NCBI RefSeq assembly: GCF_016127015.1
Contig: NZ_CP065972.1
Location: forward strand, 868,001 to 932,000
Reading direction: 5' to 3'
Source of the DNA: Corynebacterium tuberculostearicum
GTDB taxonomy: Bacteria > Actinomycetota > Actinomycetes > Mycobacteriales > Mycobacteriaceae
Length of the DNA stretch: 64,000 bases
Part shown: one piece after another, positions 25,737 through 35,371 of the stretch
Layout of the letters: every line of letters begins with the position of its first letter
How positions within the stretch are numbered: the stretch's first letter is position 1
Notes under the pieces: generated by a model
Told to the model about the DNA's origin: nothing
The model's database searches: none
The model's input: the letters and a program-made list of their open reading frames with translations, nothing else
Position numbers and translations under genes: made by a program

Positions 25737-26744
25737 ATGTTTTCAACTCGTGTAGCTGGTGCGGTGCTATCTACCGCCTTGTTTTTCCCAGCGGTGGCAC
25801 ACGCCCAGCTGCCGCCGGAAGTAGAGGCTGCTATTGCCGCTCCCATTTCGGTTCCTGCCGGCCAGACCACGACTGTAAGCTTGCCCGTGCCGGCCGAAGC
25901 TAGCTACTCCGGCGATGGGTGGAGCGTGTCTGCCTCTGGTACCTCCGCTACCATCACCGCCCCAGCAGAAGGCGGCCAAGTCTCGGTTCCTGTCTCCGCC
26001 CAAGGCATGAATGCGACCCTGACGCTGGTAGCCGATGGGTCGGTTGCGCAGGAGGACATTCAGGAAGAAATTGATGGCGCGGAAGGCGGACCGGCCCCAG
26101 CTCCAGCGCCGGATTCGGGCTCTGATAAGCCGACTGGAGGTGACAATGCTCCAGCAGGAAAAGATGCCGAGAGCGGAGATGGCAAGCCCGCGCCGTCGAA
26201 GGAAAATAGCAACTTGCCGGTTGTTCCAGGTGAAAAGCCGGAGCGCAAGCCTGCTGGGGAAGCCAACCTTGAAGGCGCGGAATACGTCAACCTTGAATCC
26301 AAAATCGAAGGCAATACTATTACCGCGAAGATGGGCTTCAAGCAGGCCTTTGACCTCTACCAGCAGTTCAAGGACACGCAAGAAAACGACGTCACGCTGC
26401 GTTACCTCGATGGCGAGGGCAATATCATCCAAGGCGTAAAGCGTGACGTGGATGCCTCTTCTCGAACCCTCACCTTGACTTATCCGGAGGGCGAGGCGCC
26501 TGATAATCCCTTTATCATGCAGTTGCTTCGCAATGACGGTTCTGGGGCCGCACTCATCGTCACCCTACAGGACCCTAACTATCAATCCGCCGCGGAAAAC
26601 CTCGATGAGCGCCAGCGAAAGGAACCCAAAGAAGAAGACGGCGGCTCACATTTGGGCTGGATTATTGGAGGGGCAGCTGCGGCGGTACTCATCGCGCTCA
26701 TAGCTCTGGTGGCAATCCGCAAACGCCGTTCCAGTCAACGCTAA
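25737..26744 (+). CDS. Exported, membrane-anchored protein with a disordered middle
   Basis: 335 residues. A signal peptide (1-23, cleavage after AHA) is followed by a small beta-rich domain (about 25-105). Next comes an acidic Pro/Gly/Asp-rich linker (about 110-170), a second folded domain (about 180-290) and a C-terminal membrane segment (about 303-326, WIIGGAAAAVLIALIALVAI) with a basic tail. No LPXTG motif. It resembles corynebacterial surface proteins of unknown role. It has a ribosome site AAAGGAC 12 bp after xerD. Confidence 0.75.
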   Translation: MFSTRVAGAVLSTALFFPAVAHAQLPPEVEAAIAAPISVPAGQTTTVSLPVPAEASYSGDGWSVSASGTSATITAPAEGGQVSVPVSAQGMNATLTLVADGSVAQEDIQEEIDGAEGGPAPAPAPDSGSDKPTGGDNAPAGKDAESGDGKPAPSKENSNLPVVPGEKPERKPAGEANLEGAEYVNLESKIEGNTITAKMGFKQAFDLYQQFKDTQENDVTLRYLDGEGNIIQGVKRDVDASSRTLTLTYPEGEAPDNPFIMQLLRNDGSGAALIVTLQDPNYQSAAENLDERQRKEPKEEDGGSHLGWIIGGAAAAVLIALIALVAIRKRRSSQR

Positions 26745-26865
26745 ACACTTGATATAGACTAAGTCTCGGTACTTTTAACCTGTAACGGGTACGCTTTAAT
26801 GACAACGTTGTAATCAACCCTAAGCCAAGTGTCATGGTCCGGAACTTGGCGTCAAGGAAGCAGGT
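26745..26865 (+). promoter_or_regulatory. Promoter region of parA
   Basis: The 121-bp gap has AT-rich stretches (TTGATATAGACTAAGT near 26750-26765 and GCTTTAATGACAACGTTG near 26793-26810) and AAGGAAG ahead of the GTG. ACAACGTTGT at 26803-26812 is a perfect 10-bp palindrome, a possible regulator site. No gene seen. Confidence 0.4.
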
Positions 26866-27744
26866 GTGACTGTGAGCGAAGAGGGTCTATTTTCTGCCTC
26901 TGACGTAGAGGTGGGGCTGACCGGTCGTCCTATCCGTGAGTTACCGGAACCCGCACCCTTGGAAAAACATGGGCCGGCCACCATCATTTCGATGTGTAAC
27001 CAAAAGGGTGGCGTAGGTAAAACCACCTCAACCATCAATATGGGTGCCTGCTTGGCGGAATACGGCCGTAAAGTCCTCTTGGTTGACCTTGACCCCCAGG
27101 GTGCGCTTTCGGCGGGTCTCGGGCTCACGCATGACGATATCGAGGACACCATCTATGACGTGATGCTCGATAGTCACACTTCTATTCATTCCGCTATCCA
27201 GCACACTGGGGTACCGGGCTTGGATCTGGTGCCGGCGAATATCGACCTTTCCGCCGCGGAAATTCAGATGGTCAATGAAGTCGGTCGCGAGCACACCCTT
27301 GCCCGCGCCTTGCGTCCGGTGCGCCGCGATTATGATTTCATCATTATTGACTGCCAGCCCTCCTTGGGCTTGCTTACCGTCAACGCCCTTGCTTGCTCAC
27401 AGGGTGTGATCATCCCTATGGAGTGCGAGTTCTTCTCCCTGCGCGGTTTGGCGCTGTTGACCGATACCGTGGAGAAGGTTTCTGATCGCATTAACTTTGA
27501 CCTTGAGGTCATGGGAATCCTAGTGACCATGTTCGATCGCCGGACCAAGCACGCCCGAGAAGTGATGTCCCGAGTGGTGGATTACTTTGGCGATAAGGTC
27601 TTTGACACAGTCATTACCCGGACTGTTCGATTCCCAGAGACTTCGGTAGCCGGAGAGCCGATTACTACCTGGGCACCCAGCTCCCCGGCCACACAGCAGT
27701 ACCGGAACCTGGCCAAAGAGGTCATCGAGCGCTCGACCGTTTAA
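26866..27744 (+). CDS. parA: ParA-family ATPase (Soj-like, next to scpAB)
   Basis: 292 residues, GTG start. Deviant Walker A KGGVGKTT at 47-54, Walker A' DLDPQGALSAGLG, and Walker B FIIIDCQPSLG. This copy is the one that sits directly before scpA-scpB in mycobacteria and corynebacteria, not the origin-proximal parAB pair: there is no parB here. It is probably involved in chromosome organisation with ScpAB. Six bases separate it from scpA. Confidence 0.85.
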   Translation: MTVSEEGLFSASDVEVGLTGRPIRELPEPAPLEKHGPATIISMCNQKGGVGKTTSTINMGACLAEYGRKVLLVDLDPQGALSAGLGLTHDDIEDTIYDVMLDSHTSIHSAIQHTGVPGLDLVPANIDLSAAEIQMVNEVGREHTLARALRPVRRDYDFIIIDCQPSLGLLTVNALACSQGVIIPMECEFFSLRGLALLTDTVEKVSDRINFDLEVMGILVTMFDRRTKHAREVMSRVVDYFGDKVFDTVITRTVRFPETSVAGEPITTWAPSSPATQQYRNLAKEVIERSTV

Positions 27745-27750
27745 GGTATC

Positions 27751-28548
27751 GTGACCCAGCCGGAGATTACGGGCTTTCGCATTGCACTGCGAAATTTTGA
27801 AGGCCCTTTTGACCTGCTATTGCAGCTTATTCAGTCCAAGAAGATGGACGTGACGGAGGTTGCGCTGTCAGAAGTAACGGACGAATTTGTGGCGTATACA
27901 CGCCAGTTGGGCGCATCTGCTGATCTGGATGAGACCACTGATTTTTTATTGGTGGCAGCCACGCTTTTGGATTTGAAGGCGGCGCGGCTTCTGCCGCGCG
28001 GTGATGTCGACGATATTGAAGACTTGGAACTGCTGGAGTCGCGAGACCTCCTTTTTGCCCGTCTGTTGCAGTACAAGGCTTATAAGCAAGCAGCGGACCA
28101 ATTCGCCGTGTGGCAGCGCGAGGCGCAGCGCAGCTATCCGCGTGCGGTTTCCATCGAGGAGAAGTTTGCGGAACTTTTGCCTCCAGTTTCGCTCGGCCAT
28201 ACGCCGGCCAGTTTTGCCGAGCTAGCGGCGGGCGTGTTCCGTCCCAAGCCGCCGGAGGAGGTGGCAACCGGTCACGTGCACGCCGTAGCAGTATCGGTAC
28301 CAGAGCAGGCCGGCAAGATTTTGGAAACACTCAAGCTACTCGGCGCAGGTCAATGGACCAGCTTTGGTGCACTAACCCGCGACTGTACGGTTTCTATGCA
28401 GGTAGTGGGGCGTTTCTTGGCCCTGTTGGAGTTGTACAAAGCCAAGGCGGTTGATGCACAACAAGAAGAAGCGCTGGGTCAGCTGGACCTATCGTGGACA
28501 GGCCTAGATGTTGACCCAGCGGTAGTTGCCGCAGCGAACTGGGACTAA
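27751..28548 (+). CDS. scpA: Segregation and condensation protein A
   Basis: 265 residues, GTG start. Begins with the kleisin N-terminal signature FEGPFDLLLQLI and DVTEVALSEVTDEFV, and has a C-terminal winged-helix part. The kleisin bridges SMC heads and works with ScpB. It ends convergent with the acetyltransferase gene (4-bp overlap of stops). Confidence 0.92.
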   Translation: MTQPEITGFRIALRNFEGPFDLLLQLIQSKKMDVTEVALSEVTDEFVAYTRQLGASADLDETTDFLLVAATLLDLKAARLLPRGDVDDIEDLELLESRDLLFARLLQYKAYKQAADQFAVWQREAQRSYPRAVSIEEKFAELLPPVSLGHTPASFAELAAGVFRPKPPEEVATGHVHAVAVSVPEQAGKILETLKLLGAGQWTSFGALTRDCTVSMQVVGRFLALLELYKAKAVDAQQEEALGQLDLSWTGLDVDPAVVAAANWD

Positions 28549-29111
28549 CGGCGCTGCTGGATGAATTTCAGCGTCTCGGGGGAGAGCTCGCGGTCTGAGT
28601 AGACACGTACGTCTGGTTCCTCGGGGTTGTCCTCGGTGCCTATGCGGCGCCCTTCCCATACCTGTTGGAGCCCTTGCTTTTCGATGACCCGGATGGCTGC
28701 CGGGTGGTTTGTCGTAACGCGGGCCGTGATGGGGGAGTCGGGATCAACTTGGCGGATACTCTTTAACCCCGCCGAGGTGATCTCTGTGGCAAAGCCTGAA
28801 CCCCAATGGGCGGGGCGCAGGCGGTATTTGATGTCCCAGAAGTTTCCATCTTCGACGAAGATGGCGCCGCCAACGCCGACGAATTCCGAAGGGTTATGGC
28901 GCAAATAGGCGGCCCAAGGCCCGAAGTGGTGGGCATCCCATGACTGGGAGGATGCTTGTGCGAGTGCGCGGGTGGTGCGGATATCGGCGAAGCGCCCGTT
29001 GGGGCGGTGGCTCCAGATGCGTCCGTCGCTGTAGACCTTGTGGGTCTCTTCGGTATTTGCGGCGGACAGCGGGATGAGGATGAGTCTGTCGGTGCGAGTG
29101 ATAGTTTCCAT
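28545..29111 (-). CDS. GNAT acetyltransferase (RimJ/RimL-like)
   Basis: 188 residues. Starts METITRTDRLILIPL, the common beginning of RimJ/RimL-type acetyltransferases; the CoA-binding part includes YRLRPAHWGSGFATE. It acetylates an amine or protein N-terminus with acetyl-CoA; the substrate is unknown. It lies antisense between scpA and scpB, with its start 88 bp from the divergent scpB start. Confidence 0.82.
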   Translation of the reverse strand: METITRTDRLILIPLSAANTEETHKVYSDGRIWSHRPNGRFADIRTTRALAQASSQSWDAHHFGPWAAYLRHNPSEFVGVGGAIFVEDGNFWDIKYRLRPAHWGSGFATEITSAGLKSIRQVDPDSPITARVTTNHPAAIRVIEKQGLQQVWEGRRIGTEDNPEEPDVRVYSDRELSPETLKFIQQRR

Positions 29112-29199
29112 GACAATATGTTACACGCGTCACAGACGGAACCGAAAGTGATTTGGAGAATTTTCAGCAATATTTTCTTCTCCAGTAAACTCGGGCGCT

Positions 29200-29754
29200 A
29201 TGGATCTTCCACTTATCTCGCAGCTGCGTTCCCGTCTTGAGTCCATATTGCTCGTGCTCGACTCCCCAGCCCCTGTGGAGTCTTTGGCGCGTGCGCTGGG
29301 GGCAGAAAGGGACGTCGTTAGTGATTGCTTGCGTTCTATTCAGCGGGAGTTGGATAGTCGCGGTTCTGGTATCGACCTGCGCGAGACTCAAGAGGGGTGG
29401 CGCTTTTATACGCGCACCGAAAATGCCGGGGCAGTGGAAGAATTTCTTTTGGATGGCGCCCAAACCAAACTCTCCCGTGCTGCCCTAGAGACTTTGGCGG
29501 TAGTGGCTTACCGTCAGCCCGTTACTCGCCAGCAGGTGGCGGCGGTTCGCGGCGTCAATGTCGATGGCGTAATGCGGACCCTTAACCTGCGCGGGTTGGT
29601 CCGGGAGCTGCCGCAGGATGATTTTGAGGGCGCCGCGCACCGGTACGAGACAACGGAATTATTCCTCGAGTTATTGGGGATCGATTCTTTGGAGCGCCTG
29701 CCAGACTTGGCACCGCTGTTGCCTGACGTAGAGGCGATCGACGAAGAGTACTAG
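29200..29754 (+). CDS. scpB: Segregation and condensation protein B
   Basis: 184 residues. Two winged-helix domains; the diagnostic stretch LAVVAYRQPVTRQQVAAVRG is at about 98-117, then LNLRGLVRE. It dimerises and binds ScpA in the SMC complex. The start region contains TAAACT 8 bp before the ATG and no good ribosome site, so it may be a leaderless message. Confidence 0.92.
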   Translation: MDLPLISQLRSRLESILLVLDSPAPVESLARALGAERDVVSDCLRSIQRELDSRGSGIDLRETQEGWRFYTRTENAGAVEEFLLDGAQTKLSRAALETLAVVAYRQPVTRQQVAAVRGVNVDGVMRTLNLRGLVRELPQDDFEGAAHRYETTELFLELLGIDSLERLPDLAPLLPDVEAIDEEY

Positions 29755-29809
29755 CGTGGGGTAGGATTGCCCAGGTAATTTCATATCTTCGAGAGAAAAG
29801 GACACGTAC

Positions 29810-30721
29810 GTGACTCCTCCCGCTCGCCGTGACGGCACACCGGATAAGAAGCAGCGAGACAGTGACATCATTGTCTCCAATGCCAAGCCGGCCCGTCACC
29901 AGCATGTGTCAAAGAAAAAGCAGAAGGCTACTGCAGAATCCGTAGCCCGCGAATTGGGTGCCGATTGGCTAGTCGATGAAGACAAGCCCAAGGGAGAGCG
30001 CCTCCAAAAGGTGCTCGCCAAGGCAGGCGTCGCTTCCCGCCGCCACGCAGAAATCCTTATCGATGCCGGCCGAGTTGAGGTCAACGGCAAGATCATCGCC
30101 AAGCAAGGCGTCAAGGTAAACCCCTCCGTCGACGTCATTCGAGTGGACGGCGTGCGCGTCAACGTCAATGAGGAACACGAATACTTTGTGCTCAATAAGC
30201 CGCGCGGCATGCAGTCCACCATGTCCGATGACCTGGGGCGCCCGTGCGTGGGTGACGTGGTGTCAGAAAAGGTCGCAGCTGGCCAACGACTCTTTCATGT
30301 CGGCCGCCTCGACGCCGATACGGAAGGCCTGCTCATCCTCACTAATGATGGCGAGTTAGCCAACCGCTTGATGCACCCCAAGTACGAGGTGACCAAGACC
30401 TACCTCGCCACCGTATTGGGCGAGGCCGATAGGAAGCTCGTGCGACAGCTCAAGGAAGGCATCGAGCTGGAAGACGGAGTGGCAAAGGCCGATTTTGCGC
30501 AGGTAGTTGATACCAACCAGGGGTATTCTCTGGTGCGTCTTGAGCTGCACGAAGGCCGTAAACATATCGTGCGCCGCATGTTGAAGGAAGCGGGCTTCCC
30601 CGTGCAGCGCCTGGTGCGTACCAAGCTGCATACGGTTCAGCTGGGTGATATGAAGCCTGGCGGTCTGCGTGCCCTCAACTCCAGCGAGCTGACTAGCCTA
30701 TACAAGGCGGTGGAGATGTAA
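29810..30721 (+). CDS. rluB: Pseudouridine synthase RluB-type (23S rRNA)
   Basis: 303 residues, GTG start. A basic N-terminal extension (about 1-60) and an S4 domain (ERLQKVLAKAGVASRRHAE) precede the catalytic fold with the Asp-bearing GRLDADTEGLLILTNDG, then RKHIVRRML. It isomerises a 23S rRNA uridine; RluB versus RluE/F specificity is inferred from length and the scpB-rluB-cmk order. Its stop overlaps the cmk ATG. Confidence 0.87.
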   Translation: MTPPARRDGTPDKKQRDSDIIVSNAKPARHQHVSKKKQKATAESVARELGADWLVDEDKPKGERLQKVLAKAGVASRRHAEILIDAGRVEVNGKIIAKQGVKVNPSVDVIRVDGVRVNVNEEHEYFVLNKPRGMQSTMSDDLGRPCVGDVVSEKVAAGQRLFHVGRLDADTEGLLILTNDGELANRLMHPKYEVTKTYLATVLGEADRKLVRQLKEGIELEDGVAKADFAQVVDTNQGYSLVRLELHEGRKHIVRRMLKEAGFPVQRLVRTKLHTVQLGDMKPGGLRALNSSELTSLYKAVEM

Positions 30722-31416
30722 TGATTTCTAATATGCCGAATGAGGGTCTCATCCTCGCCGTGGATGGCCCATCTGGAACTGGAAAGTCGACCACGTGCCG
30801 TGCGCTGGCCAAGCAACTGAATGCAAAGTACGTCGACACTGGTGCGATGTACCGAGTGGCAACGCTTGCGGTGCTGCGTGAAGGCGTCGACCCTGCTGAC
30901 ACCGCCGCGGTTATTGCGGCTACGGCCAATCTGCCCTTAGGGGTATCCGATGACCCGGACTCCACCGAAGTTCTCCTCGGCGGCGAGGACGTCTCGCGCG
31001 TTATTCGAGAAGACGAAGTCACTCGTAACGTGTCCGCCGTATCTGCTATTCCGGAGGTGCGCGAGAATCTGGTTGCGCTGCAGCGCAAGCTTGCCCGCGA
31101 GGCTCACCGCGCGATTGTAGAAGGGCGCGATATTGGCACTGTGGTGCTTGCCGACGCCCCCGCAAAGGCATTCATGACTGCCTCTGCCGAGGTCCGCGCG
31201 CAGCGCCGCCAAGCCCAGAATGAAAAGGCGGGCATCGCTTCGGATTACGAGACGGTACTTGCGGATGTCCAGCGCCGGGACGCTGCGGATTCTTCCCGCA
31301 AGGCCTCACCACTGCGCCCAGCGGAAGACGCAACCCTAGTCGATACCTCCAATATGAGCCCAGAGGATGTTCTGCAAGCTCTGATTAACGTGGTAAAGGA
31401 GTCTGCCAATGACTAA
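30721..31416 (+). CDS. cmk: Cytidylate kinase
   Basis: 231 residues. P-loop GPSGTGKST at 16-24, [11 protein letters not shown], and the GRDIGTVV motif. Phosphorylates CMP and dCMP. It overlaps der by eight bases; cmk-der pairing is standard in actinobacteria. Confidence 0.95.
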   Translation: MISNMPNEGLILAVDGPSGTGKSTTCRALAKQLNAKYVDTGAMYRVATLAVLREGVDPADTAAVIAATANLPLGVSDDPDSTEVLLGGEDVSRVIREDEVTRNVSAVSAIPEVRENLVALQRKLAREAHRAIVEGRDIGTVVLADAPAKAFMTASAEVRAQRRQAQNEKAGIASDYETVLADVQRRDAADSSRKASPLRPAEDATLVDTSNMSPEDVLQALINVVKESAND

Positions 31417-32989
31417 TCACGATCCCCAGGAAGAGTCGGAGACTCAGTTCCATTACCCGGCCGGTAAGTTCGATGATGAGGTGGTAGAAGCCTCTCCTGG
31501 TTGGGCCGCCGATGATTTCAATACCGAGGAATTCGACTATGACTTCGATGACTCGGAATTTGGTGAGGCTGATTATGGCGACGATTCGCACGCGGAAGAG
31601 CCTCTGAGCGAAGAGGAGTGGGAAGAACTCTCCCGTGCCTTTGGCGTGGAGTCCGATGATCACACCGAAGAAGCTTTGTGCACGGTGGCCGTAGTCGGTC
31701 GCCCAAATGTGGGCAAGTCCTCCTTGGTCAACCGTTTCCTTGGCCGCCGCGAAGCGGTGGTAGAGGACCACCCAGGCGTTACTCGTGACCGAATTTCCTA
31801 CGTAGCAGACTGGAATGGCCAGCGCTTTTTGGTGCAGGACACTGGTGGCTGGGATCCCAACGTGAAGGGTATCCATGCGGCGATTGCCCGCCAGGCAGAA
31901 GTAGCCATGGAAACCGCCGATGTCATCGTTATGGTGGTGGACACTAAGGTGGGCATCACGGAGACGGATGAGGTCATGGCTCGCCGTCTGCAGAAATCGC
32001 CTGTGCCAGTGATTTTGGTATCGAATAAGTTCGATTCCGATAATCAGTACGCGGATATGGCGGAATTTTATGCCTTGGGCTTGGGCGATCCGTGGCCCGT
32101 ATCCGCCCAGCATGGCCGCGGTGGTGCGGACGTGCTCGATGAGATTTTGCGGGTCTTCCCTGAAGAACCTCGGCAGACCGCGATTACCTCCGGCCCTCGC
32201 CGCGTCGCATTGGTGGGCAAGCCTAATGTGGGCAAGTCCTCGCTGCTGAATAAGCTCACCAGCGAGGAGCGCTCCGTGGTCGACAACGTCGCAGGAACCA
32301 CCGTGGATCCGGTTGACTCTCTAGTGCAGCTGGATGAGCAGCTGTGGAAATTTATTGATACTGCGGGCCTGCGCAAAAAGGTGAAGAACGCGCAGGGGCA
32401 TGAGTACTATGCGTCCTTGCGCACTCGCGGCGTTATCGATGCTGCCGAGGTCTGCATCATGCTTATCGACGCCTCTGAGGAGATCTCCGAGCAAGACCAG
32501 CGCGTGCTCAATATGGTGCTCGAAGCCGGCAAGGCCCTAGTCATTGCGTTTAATAAGTGGGACCTCATGGATGAGGATCGCCGCTATTACTTAGACCGCG
32601 AGATTGATCAGCAGCTGAGCCACTTGCCGTGGGTCACGCGTGTGAATATCTCTGCGGAAACAGGCCGCGCGCTGCAGAAGCTGGAGCCGGCCATGATTGA
32701 GGCACTGGAAAGCTGGGATCAGCGTGTGTCCACGGGCCAGTTGAATAACTGGTTGCGTGAGGCTATCGCGGCTAATCCGCCGCCGATGAAGAATAACCGT
32801 CTGCCGCGCGTATTGTTCGCCACGCAGGCCTCGACTCAGCCGCCGACCATCGTCTTGTTTACGACGGGCTTCTTGGACGCGGCGTATCGCCGCTACCTTG
32901 AGCGGAAGTTCCGCGAGCGGTTTGGTTTCCACGGAACGCCCATCCGCATCGCAGTGCGAGTGAGGGAGAGGCGCGGCAAGAAGCGCTAG
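31409..32989 (+). CDS. der: Ribosome-assembly GTPase Der (EngA)
   Basis: 526 residues. Two tandem GTPase domains: G1 motifs GRPNVGKSS at 97-105 and GKPNVGKSS near 271, DTGGW and DTAGLR switch regions, NKFD and NKWD specificity motifs. A C-terminal KH-like domain ends with basic RERRGKKR. The acidic N-terminal extension of about 90 residues is usual for actinobacterial Der. It acts in 50S subunit maturation. Confidence 0.95.
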   Translation: MTNHDPQEESETQFHYPAGKFDDEVVEASPGWAADDFNTEEFDYDFDDSEFGEADYGDDSHAEEPLSEEEWEELSRAFGVESDDHTEEALCTVAVVGRPNVGKSSLVNRFLGRREAVVEDHPGVTRDRISYVADWNGQRFLVQDTGGWDPNVKGIHAAIARQAEVAMETADVIVMVVDTKVGITETDEVMARRLQKSPVPVILVSNKFDSDNQYADMAEFYALGLGDPWPVSAQHGRGGADVLDEILRVFPEEPRQTAITSGPRRVALVGKPNVGKSSLLNKLTSEERSVVDNVAGTTVDPVDSLVQLDEQLWKFIDTAGLRKKVKNAQGHEYYASLRTRGVIDAAEVCIMLIDASEEISEQDQRVLNMVLEAGKALVIAFNKWDLMDEDRRYYLDREIDQQLSHLPWVTRVNISAETGRALQKLEPAMIEALESWDQRVSTGQLNNWLREAIAANPPPMKNNRLPRVLFATQASTQPPTIVLFTTGFLDAAYRRYLERKFRERFGFHGTPIRIAVRVRERRGKKR

Positions 32990-33022
32990 CAGTATGCCCG
33001 TTACGCTGGGATTATAGCACTC

Positions 33023-33076
33023 AGGCGAGCGATTGTTGTACCGGACACGGTGTGAGAATTCGCTCGCCTTTCCGTT
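33023..33076 (+). terminator. Terminator after der
   Basis: AGGCGAGCG (33023-33031) and CGCTCGCCT (33061-33069) form a perfect 9-bp stem with a long loop, followed by TTCCGTTT. It closes the scpB-der run. Confidence 0.75.
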
Positions 33077-33145
33077 TATGTCCGATCATGTGGGTCTGGA
33101 TAGGATATAACCAGTTAATAATTCTCTCGTGATGGAAGGCTCAGC

Positions 33146-34531
33146 ATGCTAGCCAGCGTCATTGCGCCAGATTCAATTCTGGCCATCGTACTCCAAGTCA
33201 TCATCATTCTCAGTGCCCTGCTTCTGGGCACTCGATATGGTGGCATCGGATTAGGACTTATTTCCGGCATCGGTTTGATGCTGATGGTCTTTGTCTTCGG
33301 CCTTGCCCCGGGTGAGCCGCCGGTATCTGTGATGCTGACCATCATTGCGGTCATCGGTTGCGCGGCTACCTTGCAACAGGCGCGCGGCCTGGAAGTGATG
33401 ATGCAATTTGCCGAGAAGTTTCTCCGCGCGCACCCAGAGCGTATTACCATCCTTGCGCCGCTGACCACCTGGTTCCTGACGGTACTGTGCGGTACGGGCC
33501 ACGTGGTGTACACGATGTTTCCGATCATTGAGGATATTGCCCTGAAGAAGGGCATCCGCCCAGAGCGTCCTATGGCCGTGGCATCAACGTCGGCTCAGAT
33601 GGGTATTACGGCCTCGCCAGTATCTGTGGCCACCGTGTCCCTAGCATCTATCATCGCGGAAAATGCCGGCGCTATCGATCACGCCTATTCTATTCCGCAG
33701 ATCCTCATGGTGGCTATGCCCGCCTCGCTTGCCGGTGTCATTCTTGCCTCGCTGTGGTCGCTGCGCCGCGGAAAGGATTTGGACGAGGACCCGGCTTTCC
33801 AGGAGCGAATGAAGGATCCGGAGTTTGCAGAGAGCATTCACCAGTCCACCGGGTCGCTTCTGGATGAGGAATTTTCGCCAGAAGCAAAACGCGCGGTGGT
33901 TATCTTCCTTTTGGCTATTGCCAGCGTGGTGGCGCTCGGTGCGTTTGAATTCCTGCGCCCCCTCGTCCCGGGTGATGATGGCGAGTTGAGCCCGCTTTCG
34001 ATGAACCTGGTTATCCAGATGGTCATGCTTGTTGCCGGCGCAATCATCTTGCTCAGCTGCAAGGCTGACCCGAAGAAGATCGCGTCCACTCCAGTGTTTA
34101 AGGCTGGTATGACGGCAGTATTCTCTGTCTTCGGTGTGGCGTGGATGGCAGATACCTTCTTCCAAGCCCACATCGATGCCCTGGAGTCCAACCTCGGGTC
34201 CGTGGTGGAGGCCGCCCCGTGGGCCTACGCGGTGGTATTGGTCATCGTGTCCAAGCTGGTCAACTCCCAGGCCGCCGCATTGGTTGCCATCGCTCCGATT
34301 GGCCTGCAGCTCGGCATCGATCCCGCCATTATCGTTGGTTTCTACGGCGCAGCCTATGGCTATTTCATTTTGCCAACCTACCCTTCGGACCTTGCCTGCA
34401 TCGGCTTCGACCGCACGGGCACCACCCACATTGGCAAGTTCGTCATCAATCACTCCTTCCTTGTGCCTGGAGCGATTTCGGTCTTCACCTCTTGCGTGGT
34501 GGGCTCGCTCCTGGCGCAGGTCCTGCTCTAA
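33146..34531 (+). CDS. dcuB: Anaerobic C4-dicarboxylate transporter, DcuB type
   Basis: 461 residues, about 11-12 membrane segments. Diagnostic stretches match DcuA/DcuB: LCGTGHVVYTMFPII and RPERPMAVASTSAQMGITAS. The family exchanges fumarate, malate or aspartate for succinate during anaerobic growth. Preceded by GGAAGG and an AT-rich TATAAC near 33106. A stand-alone gene; it ends four bases into the convergent methyltransferase. Confidence 0.88.
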   Translation: MLASVIAPDSILAIVLQVIIILSALLLGTRYGGIGLGLISGIGLMLMVFVFGLAPGEPPVSVMLTIIAVIGCAATLQQARGLEVMMQFAEKFLRAHPERITILAPLTTWFLTVLCGTGHVVYTMFPIIEDIALKKGIRPERPMAVASTSAQMGITASPVSVATVSLASIIAENAGAIDHAYSIPQILMVAMPASLAGVILASLWSLRRGKDLDEDPAFQERMKDPEFAESIHQSTGSLLDEEFSPEAKRAVVIFLLAIASVVALGAFEFLRPLVPGDDGELSPLSMNLVIQMVMLVAGAIILLSCKADPKKIASTPVFKAGMTAVFSVFGVAWMADTFFQAHIDALESNLGSVVEAAPWAYAVVLVIVSKLVNSQAAALVAIAPIGLQLGIDPAIIVGFYGAAYGYFILPTYPSDLACIGFDRTGTTHIGKFVINHSFLVPGAISVFTSCVVGSLLAQVLL

Positions 34532-35334
34532 TCCGAATCCCGTACCAACACGAAGGCGTCCGTGCGGTACGGGATGCGTAGTTTTTGCCCCGGTTTAAAC
34601 CCCATGTGCTCGTAGAGGTACCAATCCAGGTTGTGGGTCATGCGTTCGTGGATGGTTTCGCCATTGCGCAACCAGTAGGAGCGGGTGTGCATCAGCTGGT
34701 GAAGCTGCTCGGGGGTAAGTTCGTGTTCCCAGGTCAACCGCAGTTCACGGTCTAAAACCCACGGTGCGGTGTAGGTGGGGTAAAAACCCGGTTTGTGCAC
34801 GTCGCCAGAGTGCATTATGCGCGAGAGCCGCAGGATCCAGGGGTCCGCGTTGACATCAAGCGTGTTCCACACCAGGAGAATCTTCCCGCCCGGCGCGAGG
34901 ACGCGGTCAAGCTCTGCACAAGCGGCTGGTACGCCGACCCAGTGCCAGGTTTGGGCGAGGCAGGCGGCGTCTAAGGAGGCGTCGGCAAGCGCGGTGTTTT
35001 CGGCCGTAGCACGAAGGACTGGCAGGTGGAGGTGCGCTGCGAGGATTCCGGCCATATCGGCGGAAGGCTCTAGCGCAAAAACCTGAGCATTGGGGAGGGA
35101 CGCGGTGAGTTTTCCAGTTCCGGCCCCGATATCGGCAACGGTATGGGCGTCAGCGATAAGGGCAGAGACCTCGTCCGGATAGCCGGGGCGCACATCGTGA
35201 TAGGCGCTCGCGCCGTGACGGAAGGCCTGAGCGGAAGCGGTGCGTTGTGCGGCATCGCGGAAGCCAGGGCCTTGTCTAGTGGAGGGCTTGCGGTAGCTAG
35301 GGAAGTGGCTGGGATTGGGGCGGCGAGTCGACAT
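34528..35334 (-). CDS. Class I SAM-dependent methyltransferase
   Basis: 268 residues. Motif I VADIGAGTGKL lies at about 65-75, with an acidic residue ending the next strand (FALEPSADM), then LAQTWHWVG, typical of UbiE/COQ5-like small-molecule methyltransferases. The substrate is unknown. An N-terminal basic tail (about 1-30) precedes the domain. Divergent from the ABC exporter operon, with only 37 bp between starts. Confidence 0.8.
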   Translation of the reverse strand: MSTRRPNPSHFPSYRKPSTRQGPGFRDAAQRTASAQAFRHGASAYHDVRPGYPDEVSALIADAHTVADIGAGTGKLTASLPNAQVFALEPSADMAGILAAHLHLPVLRATAENTALADASLDAACLAQTWHWVGVPAACAELDRVLAPGGKILLVWNTLDVNADPWILRLSRIMHSGDVHKPGFYPTYTAPWVLDRELRLTWEHELTPEQLHQLMHTRSYWLRNGETIHERMTHNLDWYLYEHMGFKPGQKLRIPYRTDAFVLVRDSD

Positions 35335-35357
35335 AACCCATCTAACCTACCGCGAAT

Positions 35358-35363
35358 TAGAAT
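35358..35363 (+). promoter_or_regulatory. Probable leaderless promoter -10 of the ABC operon
   Basis: TAGAAT ends eight bases before the ATG at 35372, and no ribosome site is present. This geometry is typical of leaderless corynebacterial messages. Confidence 0.45.
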
Positions 35364-35371
35364 GGCTGCCT

